Source of the DNA: JBJYIN01 sp046237015
Lineage (GTDB): Bacteria; Pseudomonadota; Gammaproteobacteria; Enterobacterales; Enterobacteriaceae
DNA: 64,000 nt
Assembly (NCBI RefSeq): GCF_046237015.1
Contig: NZ_JBJYIN010000008.1
Coordinates: 62,001-126,000, forward strand
Direction of reading: 5' to 3'
Shown here: one piece after another, positions 26,045-35,233 of the stretch
How the letters are laid out: each line of letters begins with the position of its first letter
How positions within the stretch are numbered: the first letter of the stretch is position 1
Program-made: the position numbers and the translations under genes
The notes under the pieces: generated by a model
The model's input: the letters and a program-made list of their open reading frames with translations, nothing else
Databases searched by the model: none
What the model was told of the DNA's origin: nothing

Positions 26045-27637
26045 TCAGGATGAAAGCTGTAACAACTCCCGCGTGTAGGCTTTTTCCGGGTGGCTGAAAA
26101 CTTGCCTGCATTCGCCTTGCTCCACAACTTCACCTTGTTTTAGCACCATAACCTGATGGCAAAGGGCTTTCACCACCTGAAGGTCATGGCTGATAAAAAG
26201 ATAGGCAAGCTGATGCTTCTGTTGCAATGATTTTAATAACGTCAGGATTTGCGCTTGCACTGTTCTATCCAGCGACGATGTGGGTTCATCCAAGATTAGC
26301 AACTCAGGTTGCAGGATCAGTGCACGAGCAATGGCGATTCGCTGGCGCTGTCCGCCGGAAAATTCAGCGGGATAGCGGTGCCTCGTCTCTGGATCCAAAC
26401 CAACTTCCTGCATTGCGGCAATGACTCGTTGTTCGCACTCTGCATGGCTTAAGGCTTGATGTACGGTTAATCCTTCCGAGATGATTTGTTCCACATTAAG
26501 GCGTGGATTTAACGCTGAGTTGGGATCCTGAAACACGACCTGAATACGACGACGAAACGGGAGCATTTGTTTACGTGTGAATTCATGCAACGGATGCCCA
26601 TCGAACCAAATTTCGCCTCTGGATTGAAGCAACCGTAGCAATGCCAGGCCGGTAGTGCTTTTACCTGAGCCCGATTCGCCAACCAACCCGATACTTTCAC
26701 CACGACGCAGAGTAAAGTTCACGCCATTGACCACCTGTTTTTCGGCGACAGTACGTCGTAACAATCCTTTCTTTACCGGGAAGGCAATCTGCAACTGTGT
26801 AACCCGCAGAATAGGTTCAACGTCTTCTTTGATCGGTAAAGGCTCTCCTGACGGTTCTGCCTCTAACAACTGGCGGGTATAAACATGCTGCGGTGCTAAA
26901 AATAGCGTCTGACAGGTGTTGTGCTCTACGCACTGACCTGATTTCATGACGGCAACATTATCTGCCAGTTGACGAACAATGTTTAGGTTGTGGGTAATGA
27001 ACAGCAGACTCATGCCCATTTCCTGCTTAAGTTCGTTAAGCAACTTCAGAATTTGCGCTTGTACCGTCACATCTAATGCGGTTGTTGGCTCATCCGCAAT
27101 CAGTAAATCTGGTTGTGTTAATAAGGCCATCGCGATCATGACACGCTGGCGTTCGCCGCCTGAAAGCTGGTGGGGATAATCGGCTAATCGGCTCTTGGCT
27201 TGCCGGATACCGACACGATCCAGACAATGAATCACTTCACCTCGGGCCGCATCATTGCGCATGCCACGGTGTAGCGATAAAACCTCAACCAGTTGTTTTT
27301 CGATGCTCTGTAAGGGATTGAGGGAAACCATGGGTTCCTGAAAAATCATGGCAATGCGGTTTCCTCGAATCTGCCGTAGCGTTTTTTCATCCGCGTGCAA
27401 CAACGACTGACCAGAAAAACGAATGTCACCCTGTTGATAGATAACCGGTGGAGAGGGCAATAGTTTGAGTATGGAAAGCGCAGTGACGCTTTTACCCGAC
27501 CCGGACTCGCCGACCAGCGCTAACGTTTCGCCTGCATTGACCTCCAGCGAAAGCCGATCAACGACGCGCAATTCCTGTTCCCCACGGCGAAAGGCAATGC
27601 TGAGATTATCAATGTGTAATAAAGGTGAATGAGACAT
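26045..27637 (-). CDS. yejF: YejF, peptide/microcin C ABC importer, dual ATPase
   Basis: A 530-residue protein with two ABC ATPase domains. Each has a Walker A GESGSGKS and an ABC signature (LSGGERQRV and FSGGQRQRI) with LIADEPTTALD and LILDEPTSSLD Walker B segments. It powers the YejABEF importer, which takes up oligopeptides and microcin C. The ATG at 27637 overlaps the yejE stop region (TGATATG), typical of translational coupling; the ORF extension to 27709 lies inside yejE and is rejected. Confidence 0.96.
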   Translation of the reverse strand: MSHSPLLHIDNLSIAFRRGEQELRVVDRLSLEVNAGETLALVGESGSGKSVTALSILKLLPSPPVIYQQGDIRFSGQSLLHADEKTLRQIRGNRIAMIFQEPMVSLNPLQSIEKQLVEVLSLHRGMRNDAARGEVIHCLDRVGIRQAKSRLADYPHQLSGGERQRVMIAMALLTQPDLLIADEPTTALDVTVQAQILKLLNELKQEMGMSLLFITHNLNIVRQLADNVAVMKSGQCVEHNTCQTLFLAPQHVYTRQLLEAEPSGEPLPIKEDVEPILRVTQLQIAFPVKKGLLRRTVAEKQVVNGVNFTLRRGESIGLVGESGSGKSTTGLALLRLLQSRGEIWFDGHPLHEFTRKQMLPFRRRIQVVFQDPNSALNPRLNVEQIISEGLTVHQALSHAECEQRVIAAMQEVGLDPETRHRYPAEFSGGQRQRIAIARALILQPELLILDEPTSSLDRTVQAQILTLLKSLQQKHQLAYLFISHDLQVVKALCHQVMVLKQGEVVEQGECRQVFSHPEKAYTRELLQLSS

Positions 27638-27638
27638 A

Positions 27639-28664
27639 TCAATGCGCCTTGCTTGGGTCAAAGGCGTCGCGCACCGCTTCGCCGATAAAAATAAGTAAAG
27701 ACAGCACAATAGACAGCACCATAAAAACGGTTATCCCTAACCAAGGCGCTTGAAGGTTATTTTTTCCTTCAAGGAGTAGGGTGCCTAATGACGGCGAGCC
27801 CATTGGCAAGCCAAATCCCAGAAAATCCAGTGAGGTCAGCGTCGTGATCGAACCGCACAGAATAAAGGGAAGATACGTTAGGGTGGCTACCATGGCATTG
27901 GGCAGCATACAGCGGTACATAATCATCCGATCGCTGACGCCCATGGCCTGTGCGGCACGAATATAATCAAAATTACGTGTACGGAGAAACTCCGCCCGAA
28001 CCACCCCGACCAGGCTCATCCAGCCAAACAATACCGTTATGCCTAATAGCCACCAGAAGTCAGGCTGGATCACGCTGGAAAGCAGGATGATGAGAAACAG
28101 GGTAGGCATCCCTGACCAAACTTCAATAAAGCGCTGTCCCCACAGGTCTAATTGTCCACCGTAATAGCCTTGTGTCGCGCCAGCGGTAATCCCAATCAGG
28201 CTGGAAAGTATCGTTAGCGTCAGACCAAATAACAGTGAGATACGAAAGCCGTAGAGCACTTGCGCAACAACATCTTTGCCTTGGCTATCCGTTCCTAGTA
28301 AGTTTTGCCACGAAGGAGGGGAGGGGAAAGACACCGTGGTTGCAAAGTTAATCGTGTCGTAACTGTAGTGAATAAGCGGCCATATCGCCCATCCATTACT
28401 GTTAATTCGTTGTACGATATAGGGATCTCTGAAGTCGGCCGTGGTCGCTAGCTGTCCGCCAAACGTTGTTTCGCTGTAGTCGACAATAAATGGCGCATAA
28501 AACTGTCCGTCATATTTCACCAGTAACGGTTTGTCATTAGCGATCAGTTCAGAGCATAAAGTCATGATAAAGAGCACCAGAAAAATCCATAGTGCCCAAT
28601 ATCCACGGCGGTTACTCCTGAAACGCGCCCAGCGCGCCTGATTAATCGGGCTTAATCGGCTCAT
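27639..28664 (-). CDS. yejE: YejE, peptide ABC importer permease
   Basis: This 341-residue inner membrane permease has an N-terminal anchor, a periplasmic stretch and a BPD-type domain with the EAA loop (VGVVRAEFLRTRNFDYIRAAQAMG). It pairs with YejB to form the channel of the oligopeptide/microcin C importer. Its start overlaps the yejB stop by 4 bp (ATGA) and its stop abuts the yejF start. Confidence 0.96.
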   Translation of the reverse strand: MSRLSPINQARWARFRSNRRGYWALWIFLVLFIMTLCSELIANDKPLLVKYDGQFYAPFIVDYSETTFGGQLATTADFRDPYIVQRINSNGWAIWPLIHYSYDTINFATTVSFPSPPSWQNLLGTDSQGKDVVAQVLYGFRISLLFGLTLTILSSLIGITAGATQGYYGGQLDLWGQRFIEVWSGMPTLFLIILLSSVIQPDFWWLLGITVLFGWMSLVGVVRAEFLRTRNFDYIRAAQAMGVSDRMIMYRCMLPNAMVATLTYLPFILCGSITTLTSLDFLGFGLPMGSPSLGTLLLEGKNNLQAPWLGITVFMVLSIVLSLLIFIGEAVRDAFDPSKAH

Positions 28665-29758
28665 TGGCGTCCCTCAAAATCAATACGTGGGTCAACCAGC
28701 GTATAGGTCATATCGCTGATAATATTTAATAACAGTCCAATCAGAGTGAAAATATACAGCGTACCGAACATCACCGGATAATCGCGTTGCAACGTAGCGT
28801 CATAGCCTAATAAACCGAGGCCGTTAAGTGAAAACATCACTTCTATCAACAGTGACCCAGTGAAAAACATACTGATAAACGTGGCCGGGAACCCCGCGAT
28901 GACCAGCAGCATGGCATTACGGAATACATGGCGATAGAGAATACTTTTTTCATCTAATCCTTTCGCGCGCGCCGTGACGACGTACTGTTTACGGATTTCA
29001 TCCATGAATGAATTTTTGGTCAGCATGGTTAGGGTCGCAAAGCCCCCAATCACTGATGCTAAGACGGGTAGCGCGATGTGCCAAAGATAATCCGTAATCT
29101 TGCTGTACCACGGTAGCGTGTCAAAATTACTGGACACCAATCCGCGTAACGGGAACCAATCGAGGTAACTTCCGCCTGCAAACAGGACGATTAACAAGAT
29201 GGCGAAGAGAAATGCAGGAATGGCGTAACCAATGATGATCAGCGAGCTACTCCAGGTATCAAAGGGCGTACCATTTTTGACGGCTTTTTTGATGCCTAAC
29301 GGAATAGAAACCAGATAGATGATTAATGTGCTCCATAATCCCAGCGTAATGGAGACCGGCATGCTTTCTTTAATCAATTGCATCACTGATGAACCGCGGA
29401 ATAAGCTGTCACCGAAATCAAAACGCATGTAATCCCACAATAGTTTGAAATAGCGTTCGTGGATCGGTTTATCAAAACCGTAGCGTTTGGTGATTTCCTC
29501 AATAACCTCTGGATCGAGGCCACGTGAACCACGGTAAGCATTTTCAATATTGGGTGCGCCACCGCCGCCTGAGCGAGCGAGCCCGGCATCCAGACCTGAG
29601 CTGGCAACATAGCCACTACCATGTCCCATTTCAATGGCGGCAATCGCCTGATCTACCGGGCCACCCGGGGCAATTTGTACAATAAAAAAATTGATGGTGA
29701 TAATGGCCCATAGCGTCGGGATCACCAGTAAAAGGCGGCGTAAGAGATACATTCCCAC
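28661..29758 (-). CDS. yejB: YejB, peptide ABC importer permease
   Basis: A 365-residue permease close in length to E. coli YejB (364). It opens with MGMYLLRRLLLVIPTLWAI, the DppB/OppB-type first helix, and has an EAA loop (QYVVTARAKGLDEKSILYRHVFRNA). A Gly/Ser-rich periplasmic insert at about 45-70 is present, as in its homologues. It lies 9 bp downstream of yejA and overlaps yejE. Confidence 0.96.
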   Translation of the reverse strand: MGMYLLRRLLLVIPTLWAIITINFFIVQIAPGGPVDQAIAAIEMGHGSGYVASSGLDAGLARSGGGGAPNIENAYRGSRGLDPEVIEEITKRYGFDKPIHERYFKLLWDYMRFDFGDSLFRGSSVMQLIKESMPVSITLGLWSTLIIYLVSIPLGIKKAVKNGTPFDTWSSSLIIIGYAIPAFLFAILLIVLFAGGSYLDWFPLRGLVSSNFDTLPWYSKITDYLWHIALPVLASVIGGFATLTMLTKNSFMDEIRKQYVVTARAKGLDEKSILYRHVFRNAMLLVIAGFPATFISMFFTGSLLIEVMFSLNGLGLLGYDATLQRDYPVMFGTLYIFTLIGLLLNIISDMTYTLVDPRIDFEGRQ

Positions 29759-29767
29759 AGCGGCTCC

Positions 29768-31576
29768 TTAACGTCGCTCTGCTGGCAGCGTGGCTGCCTG
29801 TTTAACATCAAACCACCAGCCGTCAAACCCGAGTGAATAGGCTGGCGTTACGGCAGGCATGGCGAACTTGTTCCAGTAGGCAAAACGATCATGATTGGAA
29901 TACCACATAGGAATCATCAATTGATTCCAGGTCAGCACGCGATCCAGCGCTCGTCCCAATGATAACAACGGTGCTTTTTGTCCCTGATGCCGGGTAATTT
30001 CGTCAACCAGCGCGTCGATAGCGGGATCGCTTACGCCGGGTGTGTTGTATGTAGAATCGATGTACTGCGAACTCCAGCGTATTTGCAGGTCGTCATTCGG
30101 ATAAAGAAAGGCGCGGTACACCGTTGCCGTCATGTCAAAGTCGCGCTTACGCAGCCGACTGTTAAATTGAGCACTGTCGATGTTTCTGATATCCATCGTA
30201 ATGCCCAGCTTTTTCAGGTTTTGCTGGAAAGGCAAAACATACTGGGAGTTTCCTGCACTCGGCAACAGTAATTCGAAGATAAACGGTTTGCCTGTCTGAC
30301 GATTAACTAATTTCTGGTTTTTAAGTTCCCACCCGGCTTCTTTCAGTAATTCCAGTGCTTTTAGCCAGTTATCTCGATCGTATCCGCTACCGTTGGATGA
30401 AGGCGGCTGGTAACTCGGACCAAACACTTCCGGAGGAACGCTATCTTTCAACGGTAATAGCCAGGTTAATTCTTCGGCGCTGGGTTCGCCTTGAGCGGCA
30501 TATTCCGTATTTTGAAAATAGCTGTCAGTACGTTGATAGGCACCATAATAGAGCGCTTTGTTCATCCAGTTAAAATCAAACGCTAGCGTCAGTGCCTGTC
30601 GGACGCGGCGATCCTTGAATAATGGGCGCTGAATGTTGAAGGCAAGCCAGCGGGTATCCTGAGCAGAGTGGTTCTCCTTGTCTTGCTTAATAATGTAACC
30701 ACGGGAAAAATTCCCTCCTGCGTATTGGGTTGCCCAGTGTTTCGGTGACCCTTCTGTGCGCATATCAAATGCGCCGGCCTTAAAGGCTTCCAGAGCAACG
30801 CTGTCATCCAGATAATAGTCGTAACGTATTTTATCGAAGTTATATTGGCCTTTATTTACTGGTAGATCGGTTCCCCAGTAATCTTCTACACGTGAATACG
30901 TGACGTATTGCCCAATGCGGTAGGCGGTAATGCGATAGGGCCCGCTGGCGGGTGGTGGGGTAGATAATGGTTCGCTGAAGTTATGATTTTTCCAGAATGC
31001 TTCAGGCATTACTGGCAGCGTGAGCAAACTGAACATCCGGTTTTTGTCGGGTTCGGGGAAATCGAAACGTACCGTTAGCGGTGAAAGTGCAGTCGCGGTA
31101 ATACCTTTGAAATAGAGACGAAACTGCGGGACGCCTTGCGTCATAAACATGTTGTAAGTGAATGCGACATCGGTTGCGGTAATCGGCGAACCATCATGGA
31201 AACGCGCGCGTGGATTGATATCGACTTCAATCCAGCGAAAATCGTGAGAATGGCGAGTGGTGAGTGCAATCAATGGATAATAACTGCCAGGCTCATCATC
31301 GGATGAAACGAAGAGTGAATCGTAAAGTCGTTCGGTTCGGGCTGCAGCGACGCCGCGCAATGCAAAACGATTAAAGTTATCAAATGTGCCGAGAGCACTC
31401 AGCGTGATACTACCACCTTTTGGCGCATCGGGATTAACGTAGTCAAAGTGGCGGAAGTCTGCGCCGTACTTAGGTTCACCCAACAATGCGAATGACGTGC
31501 TCTGCTCTATTGAGGCAGCATATCCACTCTGGGTCGCGACATAAAGTAATACAGCAGCCATAACGCGTTTCAACAT
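29768..31576 (-). CDS. yejA: YejA, periplasmic binding protein of the YejABEF importer
   Basis: The 602-residue product matches E. coli YejA (604) in length. The signal peptide MLKRVMAAVLLYVATQSGYA ends near residue 20. The mature part has the class C peptide-binding-protein fold (SBP_bac_5), with HDGSPITATDVAFTYNMF the family signature. It delivers peptides, including microcin C and in pathogens host antimicrobial peptides, to YejBE. I chose the ATG at 31576; the ORF runs upstream to 31690, but those residues precede the signal peptide. The ribosome site AGGAG is 12 bases upstream, rather far. Confidence 0.95.
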   Translation of the reverse strand: MLKRVMAAVLLYVATQSGYAASIEQSTSFALLGEPKYGADFRHFDYVNPDAPKGGSITLSALGTFDNFNRFALRGVAAARTERLYDSLFVSSDDEPGSYYPLIALTTRHSHDFRWIEVDINPRARFHDGSPITATDVAFTYNMFMTQGVPQFRLYFKGITATALSPLTVRFDFPEPDKNRMFSLLTLPVMPEAFWKNHNFSEPLSTPPPASGPYRITAYRIGQYVTYSRVEDYWGTDLPVNKGQYNFDKIRYDYYLDDSVALEAFKAGAFDMRTEGSPKHWATQYAGGNFSRGYIIKQDKENHSAQDTRWLAFNIQRPLFKDRRVRQALTLAFDFNWMNKALYYGAYQRTDSYFQNTEYAAQGEPSAEELTWLLPLKDSVPPEVFGPSYQPPSSNGSGYDRDNWLKALELLKEAGWELKNQKLVNRQTGKPFIFELLLPSAGNSQYVLPFQQNLKKLGITMDIRNIDSAQFNSRLRKRDFDMTATVYRAFLYPNDDLQIRWSSQYIDSTYNTPGVSDPAIDALVDEITRHQGQKAPLLSLGRALDRVLTWNQLMIPMWYSNHDRFAYWNKFAMPAVTPAYSLGFDGWWFDVKQAATLPAERR

Positions 31577-31934
31577 CTTTACGATAATCTCCTGCAATCG
31601 GATAGCAACAACTTCATAGCCCGTGAATAGGCTGGTACGCCTTGTTCCAAACAACGAGCATGTGCCGCTTTTACATGCCGTGAAATCCATGGTGCATGGT
31701 GTTTTCTACCGCATAAAGTGATTGAAATAACTAGTATTAACATCACAACATCTATCATCTTGTCTTTTTATCATGAAATAGACAGGGAAACCTACCCTAA
31801 TTGTGGGTTAGCCGTTTGCTATGTATCGTTGGTTTAATTGAACACCATAAAATCTTCATAAAAAATCGCTGGGAGCGATTTTTAACGTAGTTTGGCAACG
31901 GTCCTTGTGGTTATGGGCAGGAACACCTGTCATA
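31577..31934. other. Intergenic region between yejA and mepS
   Basis: No gene is visible. A second perfect hairpin, AAAAATCGCT-GGG-AGCGATTTTT at 31861-31883, looks like a bidirectional terminator. The remainder should hold the yejA promoter and leader on the minus strand. Confidence 0.5.
31861..31883. terminator. Terminator-like hairpin upstream of yejA
   Basis: A perfect 10-bp stem with a GGG loop and T5/A5 ends. It follows the mepS terminator by about 50 bp on the minus strand, perhaps as a back-up that isolates yejA from mepS read-through. Confidence 0.6.
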
Positions 31935-31966
31935 AAAAACGCCGCTTAGTGATAAGCGGCGTTTTT
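31935..31966 (-). terminator. Terminator of mepS
   Basis: A perfect 14-bp stem (31935-31948 with 31953-31966) around a GTGA loop, with A/T tracts at both ends, so it could act in both directions. It lies about 50 bp after the mepS stop codon. Confidence 0.9.
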
Positions 31967-32013
31967 ATCGTCTCGTTTGGTCTGTCAAAGTACATCAAGA
32001 AAGCGAAAATTGT

Positions 32014-32595
32014 TTAACTGCTTGTTCCTTTATCCAGAACACGACGCGCTTCCTGGTAACGTTTGTTCCAATAGGTTTCTCCCATATTGGAAATAATGAC
32101 GCCACTGCTTGTCGATGCATGAACAAATTGATCGTTGCCGATATAAATACCAACATGACGGCCAGTTGAGCCAGCACGGAACAGAACCAGATCACCGGGG
32201 CGTAGCTTGGTTCGCTGAATTTTTTGGCCGACTTCCTGCTGTTCATAGGTAGAACGAGGTAAGTCCATTCCAAATTGTTCACGGAAAGTACGCTGAACGA
32301 ACGCGGAACAATCGATACCGCGACGACTGTCACCCCCTAAGCGGTAACGAACACCTTTCCAACTTGCATATTGGCTAAGTAATTTGGATTTAATATCCAC
32401 ATTACGAACCATTGCTTCAAATTCATCCTGAGAGGCTTGCAGTAAAAGACTATCTTTGTCATTAACCGCATGCATATCAGTTTGATTTTTCTGATTGAAT
32501 GCACTGTTACTACCACATGCAGAAAGCGTCAACGCTATCGCAACAGCAGGCAACGCCCGCCAGATATATCTCAGAATCGGTTGAGACTTGACCAT
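32014..32595 (-). CDS. mepS: MepS (Spr), murein DD-endopeptidase lipoprotein
   Basis: A 193-residue lipoprotein: the lipobox LSAC places the lipidated cysteine at about residue 27. The NlpC/P60 domain has catalytic Cys96 (RGIDCSAF), His147 (GRHVGIYIG) and a third polar residue near His159. MepS cuts D-Ala-mDAP cross-links to let new peptidoglycan strands be inserted; in E. coli it is degraded by Prc-NlpI. Gene order lpxT-mepS-yejA matches E. coli except that rtn/pdeN, found there between mepS and yejA, is absent. Confidence 0.96.
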   Translation of the reverse strand: MVKSQPILRYIWRALPAVAIALTLSACGSNSAFNQKNQTDMHAVNDKDSLLLQASQDEFEAMVRNVDIKSKLLSQYASWKGVRYRLGGDSRRGIDCSAFVQRTFREQFGMDLPRSTYEQQEVGQKIQRTKLRPGDLVLFRAGSTGRHVGIYIGNDQFVHASTSSGVIISNMGETYWNKRYQEARRVLDKGTSS

Positions 32596-33005
32596 TATTG
32601 TTATGTTCCCTTGATGTCCTTAACGATACATACCGTTATGTAATAAATGCCAAACCAAACGAGAGTCAGACTAAAACAGAGTTTCTTTTTCGCCAAATGT
32701 TCATCGATAAAAATGTGCAAGAATGCACATTATTTCTTTCTGAACCCATAGAACACTGCGCGGGAAAAAGCAAACTTCAGTGAGACTACCGTAACGATAA
32801 ACAGATTGCGAGAAATTTTAGACATTTTATTTATAAGAATTAATGATGTAATAAGCGAAAAAATGTCGATACTGAAAACGCTAAAACATCGGTATTTTTA
32901 TCGACTATATATGTCAAAGAAGACAGTATCTTTACAATGAGTCAGAAATGTATGGCTTTATTGCATCCCATCGAGCGCTTCTTTTATTAGCCGAGGACGG
33001 ATATT
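32596..33005. other. Intergenic region between mepS and lpxT
   Basis: A 410-bp AT-rich gap without a supported gene. A perfect hairpin, AATGTGCA-AGAA-TGCACATT at 32712-32731, has a TTTTTA tract on the minus strand and may terminate lpxT transcripts some 275 bp downstream of that gene. The rest should hold the mepS promoter. Confidence 0.5.
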
Positions 33006-33707
33006 TCACTGACGATGTTGCCCAGGAAGTTTACGTTCAAGAAAGGTAATTAACCTATCGCTGGCAGGCGTCAGCAACCACCAACTCAGGCCCACCAGTA
33101 CGATGGACAATGAACCAACGGCGATATCAGTAAACCAATGAGCGCCAATCATGATGCGGGGAAGTGAAAATATTACGACTATCGCAACGCTTAGGATAAA
33201 TGCGCGATGGGTGAAATAACGCAGCATAAAGGCAGCGAAGATGAGCAGCATCATGCCATGATCTCCCGGGAAACTGTCGCGGGAAGCATCTTTGGTTACG
33301 ATACCTGTCAGGTCAGAGACTCGGTTGATATGGGTAAAATAGAGCGTGGGGCTGGCATGTTGAATGGGCAACAGATGGCCTAGTTGGTTCAGGACGACCG
33401 CTGTTAATAGCATAACAATACCAATAATCAGTAAACGCCGACGCTCAACCGGTATCGCTTTCCTATAAAACGATAGATATAGCATCCCCATGGCAATCAG
33501 GGCGAATCCATCGAACACGCGGTTATTGGTCATGGCGACCAGATGCAGGAATGTTGGACTTTTAACCAATAATTCATTGAAGTAAAAGAAAATACTGCTA
33601 TCTAACTGAAACCAGATACCTTGTTCCTGGGTAAGATACCAGGAGAAAAACAGGGAAATGCCAAGAGCATTGAGCAAAAGGACATAAAAAAGATTACGCA
33701 GGGACAT
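33006..33707 (-). CDS. lpxT: LpxT, lipid A 1-diphosphate synthase (PAP2 family)
   Basis: A 233-residue membrane protein with about six transmembrane segments and the PAP2 phosphatase motifs KDASRDSFPGDHG and PRIMIGAHWFTDI. The sequence runs parallel to E. coli LpxT (LTNNR.FDG, GLVMLLTAVVLNQLG). LpxT moves a phosphate from undecaprenyl pyrophosphate to the 1-position of lipid A on the periplasmic side. The start is uncertain: the ATG at 33707 fits E. coli best, while an ATG at 33752 touches an AAAGAGG motif without spacing. Confidence 0.93.
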   Translation of the reverse strand: MSLRNLFYVLLLNALGISLFFSWYLTQEQGIWFQLDSSIFFYFNELLVKSPTFLHLVAMTNNRVFDGFALIAMGMLYLSFYRKAIPVERRRLLIIGIVMLLTAVVLNQLGHLLPIQHASPTLYFTHINRVSDLTGIVTKDASRDSFPGDHGMMLLIFAAFMLRYFTHRAFILSVAIVVIFSLPRIMIGAHWFTDIAVGSLSIVLVGLSWWLLTPASDRLITFLERKLPGQHRQ

Positions 33708-33824
33708 ACATTTAATGACTCGATACCTAACAAAGTAAAACTGATCATCCATCCTCTTTCGAATCGCAGGTGCTCGAGAGAACCACGATGCTTTCCTGCT
33801 ATTCGAAATATGTTGGAGATAAGT

Positions 33825-34814
33825 TTACTCGGCGGTAGTTAAACGAGCCTTTAACAAAGCCGTTTGCAGCGTATTCCATTCACTTGCTGTGTTATGAATG
33901 ATTTCAATCCGGCTGTCGAGTGGGGCGATGGCCTTGGTTTCAATACGCAGATCGTATCCTTGACGATTGACGACCAATGTGCCTTCTTTTATTCGCATGA
34001 CACCTTTTACTCGCTCGACCGGTGACAAACGTACCCAGTCCAAGAGTGCAGCGGTGTCAAAAATGGTATCTGGAGAGAAAATCCAGCCACAGGCATGGTA
34101 ACCTTGCCCCTGATTTAACGCACGGCGCCAGGGTTGTCCGCTGGGGAGTCGTAACGCAGCCAATCCATTGGTTAATGAATGTGAATGATGATGTTCGCCG
34201 TCAGGTAACTCACGGACATTGTGTCGTGGTTGATCCAGCAGTAAAGGATCGATCTGACCCTGACTCACGCTGACCACAGACCGATCGTCGCCGTTGGTAC
34301 GTTGCCACTGCTGTAAGGTGGCAATATCGACATTCTGATAAGTATCGTATTTATTGGCGATAATAATATCTGCTGCGGCAAGTTGATCGCGAAAGTTTTC
34401 ATTTTCACAGTAACGGGTATCACTAAGCTGGCGTGCATCGAGCAGACACAGCGTCGCCTGTAACGTCAGCCACGGTATATAGGTCTCTCCGGTAAGCAAA
34501 GAAAGAATTTGTTTGGGATGCCCGAGACCCGTGGGCTCAATCAAAAGTCGATCTGGTTTTTTTTGCTGCAATAGCATATTCAGACCCACTTGCATGGGGA
34601 GACCATTAACGCAGCACATGCAACCACCGGGGATTTCTTTTATGAATGCGCCGCTGTCATTCAGCAAGGCACCGTCAATACCGATTTCACCAAATTCGTT
34701 AACGAGCACAGCCCATATTTCATTCTCCGGCTTCTGTGACAGTAAGTGACGAATGGTTGTGGTTTTACCGCTGCCTAGAAAACCGGTAATAAGATTAACT
34801 TTAGTGAGCAACAT
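33825..34814 (-). CDS. yeiR: YeiR, zinc-binding COG0523 GTPase
   Basis: The 329-residue protein has the G1 loop GFLGSGKTT (about residues 11-19), the metal motif GGCMCCVNG (CxCC near 66-69), and a G4 NKYD, as in COG0523 GTPases. A His-rich stretch (GEHHHSHSL) precedes the C-terminal CobW_C domain. E. coli YeiR (328 residues) binds zinc and hydrolyses GTP; the family is regarded as metal chaperones. The gene lies between efpL and lpxT as in E. coli. Confidence 0.95.
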   Translation of the reverse strand: MLLTKVNLITGFLGSGKTTTIRHLLSQKPENEIWAVLVNEFGEIGIDGALLNDSGAFIKEIPGGCMCCVNGLPMQVGLNMLLQQKKPDRLLIEPTGLGHPKQILSLLTGETYIPWLTLQATLCLLDARQLSDTRYCENENFRDQLAAADIIIANKYDTYQNVDIATLQQWQRTNGDDRSVVSVSQGQIDPLLLDQPRHNVRELPDGEHHHSHSLTNGLAALRLPSGQPWRRALNQGQGYHACGWIFSPDTIFDTAALLDWVRLSPVERVKGVMRIKEGTLVVNRQGYDLRIETKAIAPLDSRIEIIHNTASEWNTLQTALLKARLTTAE

Positions 34815-34886
34815 AACCTCCTGAATGCCTTCGGCGTCCTAAAACATATCGGCATACTATATAGAAGATGATGCGGAACGTTAATG

Positions 34887-35156
34887 TATACCCGTCATAC
34901 TTCAAGTTGCATGTGCGTTGGCTGCGCTACTCGGCCCGTCGTGGGCCTCGCCCTAAAGGGCCGCTGCAAGCAGCGTTCAAACCTGCCTCTGGCAGATTTG
35001 TCAGTCACCCGAATCACTTACTCAAGTAAGCTCATCGGGATTCCTTCGCTTGCCGCGTTATTCGGCCTTATGGCCTCACCCCTTCGGGGTCAGCGCAAGC
35101 GCTGTTCAAAAACGCTTTGCCGTTTTTGTCCTGAAACTTGAATTATTTTGGGTATA
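34887..35156 (+). repeat. Enlarged ERIC element (270 bp)
   Basis: It begins TATACCCGTCATACTTCAAG and ends AACTTGAATTATTTTGGGTATA, the terminal inverted sequences of ERIC elements, and shares GTTGCATGTGCGTTGGCT and CCCGAATCACTTACT with the 127-bp copy at 50727. About 143 extra bases sit in the left and right arms and contain GC-rich hairpins (GGGCCGCTGCAAGC, CCCCTTCGGGGTCAGCGCAAGCGC). It separates yeiR from efpL. Confidence 0.8.
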
Positions 35157-35190
35157 TATGCGGAAAGGGCCAGAGACGTTCGAATAAAAG

Positions 35191-35214
35191 CAACACCGCC
35201 GTTTGACGGTGTTG
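35191..35214 (-). terminator. Terminator of efpL
   Basis: Arms CAACACCG (35191-35198) and CGGTGTTG (35207-35214), followed on the minus strand by CTTTTATT. It lies 20 bp beyond the efpL stop codon. Confidence 0.8.
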
Positions 35215-35233
35215 TCGCGTTGTGTTTCAGCGG

